A DNA stretch of 18,147 nucleotides. Origin: Pseudomonadota bacterium (GTDB taxonomy: Bacteria; Myxococcota_A; Polyangia; Polyangiales; Polyangiaceae). The DNA is taken from NCBI GenBank assembly GCA_023398955.1, contig JAEWRL010000038.1, positions 1 to 18,147 of the forward strand. The letters run 5' to 3'. The notes under the pieces were generated by a model. The model was not told the origin of the DNA. It made no database searches and worked only from the letters and a program-made list of their open reading frames with translations. Shown here piece by piece: positions 13,580-18,147 of the stretch (its first letter is position 1; each line of letters opens with the position of its first letter). Position numbers and translations under genes: made by a program.

Positions 13580-15196
13580 ATGATTATTCACAAGTATTGT
13601 TTATGTCTACTAGCACTATCGTCGTTCGTAAGCTGCGGAGGAGTTGCAGGAGATGGCGTGGGCGATCTCGAGGAGGGACGGGAACCCCTGTTGGTCGAAA
13701 ACGGGACGACGATGTGGAATGGAGCTGTAGCTGGAAGCCCCGATCACTTGGGAGACTCCGCGGTCATTGAGCTATGCTTTACAGTGCGCCCGATACTAGT
13801 CCAAGGGTCTACGATCTGCCCAAACCAAGGGACTTATACAGATTGTGACGGAAATGCCCTATCAGGAACTCTCCCCGGGTCGACTCCTTGGGTTACCGGG
13901 TCATCGTCGAATGTGCGGAGTGCCCTTCGCAACTACTTTCGTGAAACTATCGAACGCACCTGGCTAACCCATGCCAATATCGAAGTAATTGGCTGGGGAA
14001 ACTGCCCGATCGATGCTGGCACGAACAAGCATGACGCCGCAGATCTTACCAATAGGGTGGTGGTCACTTTCGATGAAGGTGATACATCAGGCTGGGGCGC
14101 TAGCTCAACGCAGCCAACATACATAACCCTTAATTGGAGGGCCATGAACAGCGTGGAAATTCGCGATGCTCATCGACCCAATCTATTTCATGAGTTCGGT
14201 CACACCCTTGGGTTTCGCCATGAGTGGCAGAGGACGGACTGGACTCTTCCAGAGGATCCGGCATATGCCGCCCAGCCGAATCTCACCGGGGAATGGCTGG
14301 GAACTGCGAAAAATGACACTGACTCCATAATGGACTATTCTGATGGTCCGACTGTATTCGAGCTGTCTGCATGGGACATTATAGGTGTTCAGAATGCCTA
14401 CGGTCGCAAGCCCACTGGCTCACTGGTCGGCGATTGGGGCCAATGTGCAAACGTGCAAGGAGCGAGCTACACAAATGGGATGCCGATTATCAGCTACCCC
14501 TGTCGTGGCCAATCAAATGACCGCTTCGTTCGACCGTGGAGTAGTTGGAAGCTCAAGAGCTACATGAATAATCGGTGCATGAGAATCCCGAATGTGGTAG
14601 CCGGGGGACCGGTAGAAAGCTGGGATTGCTCAAGCGGGTCAGCCCTCGGCTTCTATGGCGTGGAATGGCGGGTTATGGGAAATATGTGCATTGAGCGGGT
14701 CGTTGCAGGGGACATTACTATATTGGAACTGCGCACCTGCAACGGTAGCGCCTCACAGAAGTGGGATTTCTTCACCGAGCAAGGGGGGACAGCGAACGGC
14801 CAAGACTACTTTGACATCAGGAAGCCAGGCACTACTAAGTGCGTAAAGGCTGGGACAGTCGACGGCGCCATGGGTGAGCTACTCAGAATGGGCACTTGCA
14901 GTACGACCGCCACGCGCCAACGGTTCGGATTTCCTGGCGGAGGTGTCATCTCGTACAACAACAATCAATCGCTCTGCATGAACGCGAGTGGCGGAGTTCC
15001 TGAGTCCGGTCGACGCATTATTCTGTGGGACGGCTGCGGCGGCAACGGTACCTACAACAACCGATTCCATCTCCACGGCCCAGTTCGTGAGCGTCACGAT
15101 GCTTATTGTCTCGAGGCGCAGGGTCGGGGCTCGCAGGTCCTGGTCAACAACTGCTCCTCGGCGAATCCTCAGCAGGTTTGGGACTACTACCTTTGA
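13580..15196 (+). CDS. Lipoprotein metalloprotease with ricin-type lectin tail (538 aa)
   Basis: Exported zinc metalloprotease. The start ATG 13580 has AAAGG 8 bases upstream. Residues 1-18 form a lipoprotein signal peptide ending FVSC, with Cys19 as the lipidation site. The catalytic domain runs to about residue 280 and has the metzincin zinc site HEFGHTLGFRH (204-214: His204, Glu205, His208, His214) and a Met-turn SIMDYSDG (Met251). About 280-538 is a Cys- and Trp-rich beta-trefoil of the ricin B/carbohydrate-binding type, with QxW-like repeats (SQKWDF, QQVWDYY) and paired CMRI/CLEA motifs. It likely sits on or is released from the cell surface and attacks glycan-bearing or particulate protein, fitting a predatory or saprophytic lifestyle. 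The gene is visibly AT-richer than its surroundings, suggesting recent acquisition. It is the longest intact non-mobile gene of the right half. Confidence 0.9.
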   Translation: MIIHKYCLCLLALSSFVSCGGVAGDGVGDLEEGREPLLVENGTTMWNGAVAGSPDHLGDSAVIELCFTVRPILVQGSTICPNQGTYTDCDGNALSGTLPGSTPWVTGSSSNVRSALRNYFRETIERTWLTHANIEVIGWGNCPIDAGTNKHDAADLTNRVVVTFDEGDTSGWGASSTQPTYITLNWRAMNSVEIRDAHRPNLFHEFGHTLGFRHEWQRTDWTLPEDPAYAAQPNLTGEWLGTAKNDTDSIMDYSDGPTVFELSAWDIIGVQNAYGRKPTGSLVGDWGQCANVQGASYTNGMPIISYPCRGQSNDRFVRPWSSWKLKSYMNNRCMRIPNVVAGGPVESWDCSSGSALGFYGVEWRVMGNMCIERVVAGDITILELRTCNGSASQKWDFFTEQGGTANGQDYFDIRKPGTTKCVKAGTVDGAMGELLRMGTCSTTATRQRFGFPGGGVISYNNNQSLCMNASGGVPESGRRIILWDGCGGNGTYNNRFHLHGPVRERHDAYCLEAQGRGSQVLVNNCSSANPQQVWDYYL

Positions 15197-16228
15197 GACG
15201 ATCTGGGGAGCTACCTAGCTGACCGAGCAAAGCGCCCCGCTCTGGCCGATTGGCGGCCGTCGTTGCTCTCGCGATGCATTCTGTCTGCGTTGCCATCGGC
15301 TCGATCGAGCGCATTGCAACTCGGGCTGACTAGAGATCGACGATGGTCGCCGGTTGACTGTGGTGTGATCGGCTGACATGTTGAGCACTTGAGACGCCTT
15401 TCGGTACAGCTGGGTCATGGGCGAAGCCGTGTTGGAGGCGAGGGGCTATGCTGCTCCGGGCATCGGAGTACGGCAGGCGCCGGACGAGCCATTGTGAATG
15501 GCGGGAGTCGGATCCCGTCATTCGACGGACGGGACTGCTTGCTAGCGCGATAGCGAAGCGTGCACACTGCGACCCGAAGCCTTGATTGCATCGAGGCTTC
15601 GGGTGGTGGACCATGGCGCCATCGACAATAGCTCGAACTGACATTGCAGCCTGACGACCACCGGGTGCCACGCATCCAAGAGAACCCGCCGCGTCGCCAA
15701 GCGCTTTCACGGCTGGGCTCAATGCGGCACCGCGGCTCGGTGCGGATGCCATCTTCAACACGGGGACTGACAAACCGGTGCCGCCCCGCAGGACATTCCG
15801 CGCCTCATCGCGTTGGTCCCGGAGGGGTGCGCGGACGTGATCGTAGAAGACCCCTGCTGGGGCCACGAGGCAAGCATAACCGCGATAACCATGAATGAGG
15901 CATCCTGTTCTGATCGTGCCAGACCACAAGACGCTTCCCACCCATTCCTTTGCGGCCGCACCCAATTCGCCCCCTCCCGTGCATCGTCGACAGAGAAGCG
16001 AGCCATAGGCGACCACCACCCCTGAACCTGACGGATGGCCAGGAATACACTGCCTCGCCGGGGTGTTTTCAGGTGGAGACCGGCTGGAATACCGCGCCTC
16101 GAAGGCCGCCGATGCCGTGACCGGGGAGTGGGGACCTAGTCTCAGCAGCGCTACAGGAAGACAATTGGCTTGCGATACGCAACCCGCCATGGCGGAGCAC
16201 CCATCCTTCGTGTAGCCTTCCCGTTGCA
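15197..16228. other. 1.0 kb without a recognisable gene
   Basis: A long minus-strand open frame (15330-16229) crosses this stretch, but it has no start signal and its product shows no motif or normal composition, so I treat it as chance openness in GC-rich DNA. The stretch also contains a strong inverted repeat at 15572-15604. Confidence 0.5.
15572..15604. repeat. Perfect 11-bp inverted repeat (hairpin)
   Basis: ACCCGAAGCCT (15572-15582) and AGGCTTCGGGT (15594-15604) are exact reverse complements around an 11-base loop. No T-run follows on either strand, so it is not a standard terminator. It may be a remnant of a mobile-element end or a protein-binding site. Confidence 0.7.
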
Positions 16229-16996
16229 ATGAGCGATCCTGCTTCCAAGCACGAATACCAGTCCGATTTTTTCGAGTACATCAACTCAGGTTCGACAGCG
16301 TCGGCGCGACTCATCTGTCCCTTGATAGTGGATTGGCTGCGGCCCCGATCTTTGCTCGACGTCGGTTGCGGAGCCGGGGCTTGGTGTCGTGTGTGGAAGG
16401 AACAGGGTCTCACCGAGGTGATCGGTGTCGACGGAGCTTACGTGGACCGCACCCGCCTACTCCTGCCGGAAGCGGACTTTCACGCACGCGACCTCGCTCA
16501 AGGATTCGACTTGGGGCGCCGGTTCGATGTTGTCACTTCGCTGGAGGTTGCGGAGCACGTCCCGGGAACAAGCTCGAGAGTATTCGTTGAGAACCTGGTT
16601 AGGCACGGGGACACTGTTCTGTTCTCCGCAGCCGTACCCGGCCAGGGAGGCGAATTCCATGTCAACGAGCAGCCCCTCAGCTACTGGCGTGACATCTTCC
16701 GGGAACACGGGTTTCGGTGTTTCGATCCCCTACGACGGCTCATCGGGAGGCAGAGACAAGTCGAGCCATGGTACCGATACAATACTCTCATGTATGTCCG
16801 AGATGCCGCCACTTCGGCCCTGCCGGAGGCCGTTCGTCAATGGGAGATAGCGAGCGACGCAGCCATCCCGGACCTGTCTCCAGCGAGCTGGCGCGCGCGC
16901 AACGCAGTACTGCGAAATCTACCCAAGCCCGCCGTCGAGGTATTGGTCCGCCTCAAGCACGCTTTGGTTCGGCGGCTTCGCGAGCCCGCCCCGTAG
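16229..16996 (+). CDS. Class I SAM-dependent methyltransferase (255 aa)
   Basis: Rossmann-fold methyltransferase of the Methyltransf_23 type. Motif I is LLDVGCGAGAWCRVW (about residues 42-56), the acidic end of strand 2 is VIGVDG, motif II/III is FHARDL, and motif IV is FDVVTSLEVAEHVP. Late strands include TVLFSAAVPGQGGEFHVNEQ. The C-terminal third (helical, Arg-rich, ending RLKHALVRRLREPAP) lacks a signature for the substrate. Enzymes with this DVGCG..W plus SLEVAEH layout often modify sugars or small metabolites in polysaccharide or secondary-metabolite clusters, but no such cluster is present here. The start at 16229 lacks a good ribosome-binding site, though the N-terminus (MSDPASKHEYQSDFFEYIN) matches the usual family beginning. 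The gene appears intact and isolated. Confidence 0.88.
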   Translation: MSDPASKHEYQSDFFEYINSGSTASARLICPLIVDWLRPRSLLDVGCGAGAWCRVWKEQGLTEVIGVDGAYVDRTRLLLPEADFHARDLAQGFDLGRRFDVVTSLEVAEHVPGTSSRVFVENLVRHGDTVLFSAAVPGQGGEFHVNEQPLSYWRDIFREHGFRCFDPLRRLIGRQRQVEPWYRYNTLMYVRDAATSALPEAVRQWEIASDAAIPDLSPASWRARNAVLRNLPKPAVEVLVRLKHALVRRLREPAP

Positions 16997-17005
16997 CTGG
17001 GCTGC

Positions 17006-17189
17006 GTCACGTCGGGCGTCGACCCCGACATCACGGGCGGAGCCCAGGAAACCGAGTACACCTTCTTCGACCTGCCGCGCCGCATCGTGACGGGCTTGGG
17101 CACCTAACTCATGACGACCGAGTACGTCTACACGGCAGGCGGCCAACGGGTCCTCGAACGCAACGGCACCGAAGCCCGCTACTCCACGG
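17006..17189 (+). pseudogene. RHS/YD-repeat protein remnant
   Basis: One frame reads DITGGAQETEYTFFDLPRRI with VTGLGT, then a TAA stop (17105-17107). The same frame then continues TTEYVYTAGGQRVLERNGTE with ARYSTG. These are YD/RHS-type beta-repeat units: x-Y-x-(Y/F)-D/T-x-x-G-x-R motifs followed by a charged strand, as in the core of RHS toxin-delivery proteins. Only about 60 residues remain, with no start. The C-terminus merges by a deletion junction, within a few codons, into an NYN-domain fragment in another frame. RHS proteins are normally over 1000 aa, so this is debris, perhaps from a recombined RHS locus. Confidence 0.65.
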
Positions 17190-17477
17190 GCATTCTTCGA
17201 CGGCAAGAACTCCTACAGCGGATGGCGATACCGAGGGAAGGGGCGCAGCATCGATTTTGTCGCGCTGTCCCAATAGCTCGTTGGGCGCGTTAACGGCTCG
17301 GCGCTCTGGGAAGCGTACTACTTCATCGGCGTGGACGACGATCCGGTTGGTGCACCCAACCGCCTATCGGGCTTCCTTGACACGCTAGAGAGGAAGCCGG
17401 GGTTCTTCGTCCAGCGATTCCCCCGAAAGCTGCGTGTTGCGTTGCACGCCCGGGGACGGACCTCGTTGCACGTATGA
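17187..17477 (+). pseudogene. NYN-domain (PIN-like RNase) pseudogene with in-frame stop
   Basis: In the frame starting near 17187, FFDGKNSYSGWRYRGKGRSI and DFVALSQ are followed by a TAG stop (17274-17276). The same frame continues LVGRVNGSALWEAYYFIGVD, DDPVGAPNRLSGFLDTLERK and PGFFVQRFPRK. From memory this closely follows the N-terminal half of NYN-domain proteins (LabA/Limkain-type PIN-like ribonucleases): the FxDGxN strand with the first catalytic Asp, the Leu-Trp-x-(A/H)-Y-Y strand, then LxGFLDxLExxPGxFVxRF. After PRK the family continues with a Cys pair and the EKxVDTTM block carrying further catalytic acids. Here the frame is lost, though a neighbouring frame (LRCTPGDGPRCTYDG) may hold the decayed Cys region. 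The gene also lacks a clear start. Confidence 0.75.
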
Positions 17478-17725
17478 TGGCACGGCGGGTGCGCGGGCGG
17501 GGTTCCGTTCCGCGTTCTGCGTGAGCCCGTGGGGCGCGCGTTCTGGAACAGTTAGTTGCCGTCGCCGCGCCCAAGTGGGGCTCGGGCGGAAGACGACGCG
17601 ACAGCGGGCGCGGTGCTCGCCACGGAGGAGGGAGCAGCCTGGCGCGCCCATGGCGCTCGCGGTCCCGCTGCGGTGGGGGTACCGCAAGACCTGCGAGCAG
17701 CTCCCCCCTCCGCGGCCAAGCGCGA
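17478..17725. other. GC-rich sequence without a recognisable gene
   Basis: Overlapping open frames on both strands give only Arg/Pro/Ala-rich products. The part just after 17478 may be decayed NYN-gene sequence, but no NYN motif can be followed. Confidence 0.4.
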
Positions 17726-18028
17726 TCAGGCGCTTGGAAGTGGGAGTTGCCGCGTTGGCTGGAGGACAGCTGCTGGGCTCAGGCTTGGTTGCTTGCAGGC
17801 GAGCCAACCGTTGCTTGAGCGCCGGACCAGGCCATCGCGCTCGAGGCGCAGAAGAGCGTCGCCGAGGCGCTGGTTGTTGACGCGCAGCTCGCGGCGCAGA
17901 GCGACTCGCGAGACTACCGCTCCCGCAACTGTGACCCACACGGCTGGTAGAAGCGTGTAGCCTCTGCTCACAACCGACGGCGACAGTCCGTCAGGAGGAG
18001 CGAGCAATGGACGGCGAATCGTAAGCAT
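17726..18028 (-). CDS. Possible small winged-helix protein (100 aa)
   Basis: The central part (about residues 43-77: VALRRELRVNNQRLGDALLR, LERDGLVRRSSNGW) has the pattern of a winged helix-turn-helix: a helix, a recognition helix with alternating hydrophobics, then a short G-hydrophobic-x-R wing ending in GW. I recall similar short LRVxNxxLGDAL..L...G.(I/V) modules in myxobacterial genomes, but cannot name a family. There is no clear ribosome-binding site and the C-terminal 20 residues are low complexity, so the gene may be a fragment. Confidence 0.4.
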   Translation of the reverse strand: MLTIRRPLLAPPDGLSPSVVSRGYTLLPAVWVTVAGAVVSRVALRRELRVNNQRLGDALLRLERDGLVRRSSNGWLACKQPSLSPAAVLQPTRQLPLPSA

Positions 18029-18147
18029 CCGGTAGAGCCCATCTTTTCGGGCGCGGAGTGGGTGTGCAGAGTGGGTGCCGGAGACGAAAGCGATGGCAAT
18101 ACCCAGACAGGACGCGACCCGAGACCGGTGGACCGCACCGCGGGGTC
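18029..18147. other. Window end, nothing recognised
   Basis: No coding or RNA feature could be identified. Just before it, a strong AGGAGG with an ATG (18007) opens only a five-codon frame on the plus strand (MDGES), which I do not call as a gene. Confidence 0.4.

Noticed and set aside
15770..15860. Plus-strand LVPEGCADVIVED segment resembling the start of an AraC-type regulator domain
   Set aside because: Only about 13 residues match, a stop precedes it and nothing follows; too weak to call.
15330..16229. 299-aa minus-strand frame
   Set aside because: No start signal, no domain and unnatural composition; treated as chance openness.
1..18147. CRISPR array
   Set aside because: The 13-bp and 27-bp repeats are contiguous without spacers, and no Cas protein is present.

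Overview
The window reads like a degraded, heavily rearranged accessory region of a high-GC bacterium, most likely a myxobacterium (Myxococcota, Polyangia/Sorangium-like). This is inferred from the strong GC bias, from two protein families I associate with those genomes (the 299-aa protein at 542-1441 and the short FWTKVGVAY-type protein near 11.6 kb), and from the mix of a secreted metalloprotease-lectin, RHS remnants and an EAL remnant. No replication, rRNA or tRNA genes are visible, so plasmid versus chromosome cannot be decided.

Layout. 1-3290: a 13-bp tandem array, an intact lineage-type hypothetical gene, and a HerA/DUF87-type P-loop ATPase whose N-terminus contains in-frame repeats. 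3298-8510: what I interpret as a short piece of an integron-type gene-cassette array. It holds a decayed integron-integrase-like fragment, a DUF262 gene with a one-base frameshift, an attC-like site (5105-5182), a two-gene unit (70-aa protein plus HNH nuclease) and a second attC-like site (8217-8291). A further GTG-started ORF begins 10 bases after that site. The HNH gene is cut off by an IS91-like rolling-circle element (HUH/Y2 transposase plus tyrosine recombinase), which fills the space up to the second attC. 8510-11157: an IS4-family transposase remnant, interrupted by an IS66-family element with recognisable inverted ends, tnpA, tnpB, a truncated and frameshifted tnpC, and a passenger ORF.

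11158-13579: mostly decayed sequence, with the end of a small FWTKVGVAY-type protein gene, a strong terminator and an EAL-domain pseudogene lacking its catalytic middle. 13580-15196: an intact, visibly more AT-rich gene for a lipoprotein metalloprotease with a ricin-type lectin tail. 15197-16228: no gene recognised. 16229-16996: an intact SAM-dependent methyltransferase. 16997-18147: remnants of an RHS/YD-repeat protein fused by decay to an NYN-domain RNase pseudogene, then a possible short winged-helix ORF on the minus strand.

How it fits together: the unifying theme is a graveyard and landing zone for mobile DNA that has collected several nuclease or defence-like genes (DUF262, HNH, NYN, a HerA-type ATPase). 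Most are now inactivated by frameshift, stop codon or insertion. The most notable point is the pair of closely related attC-like sites, which turns an apparently random set of fragments into an ordered cassette array.
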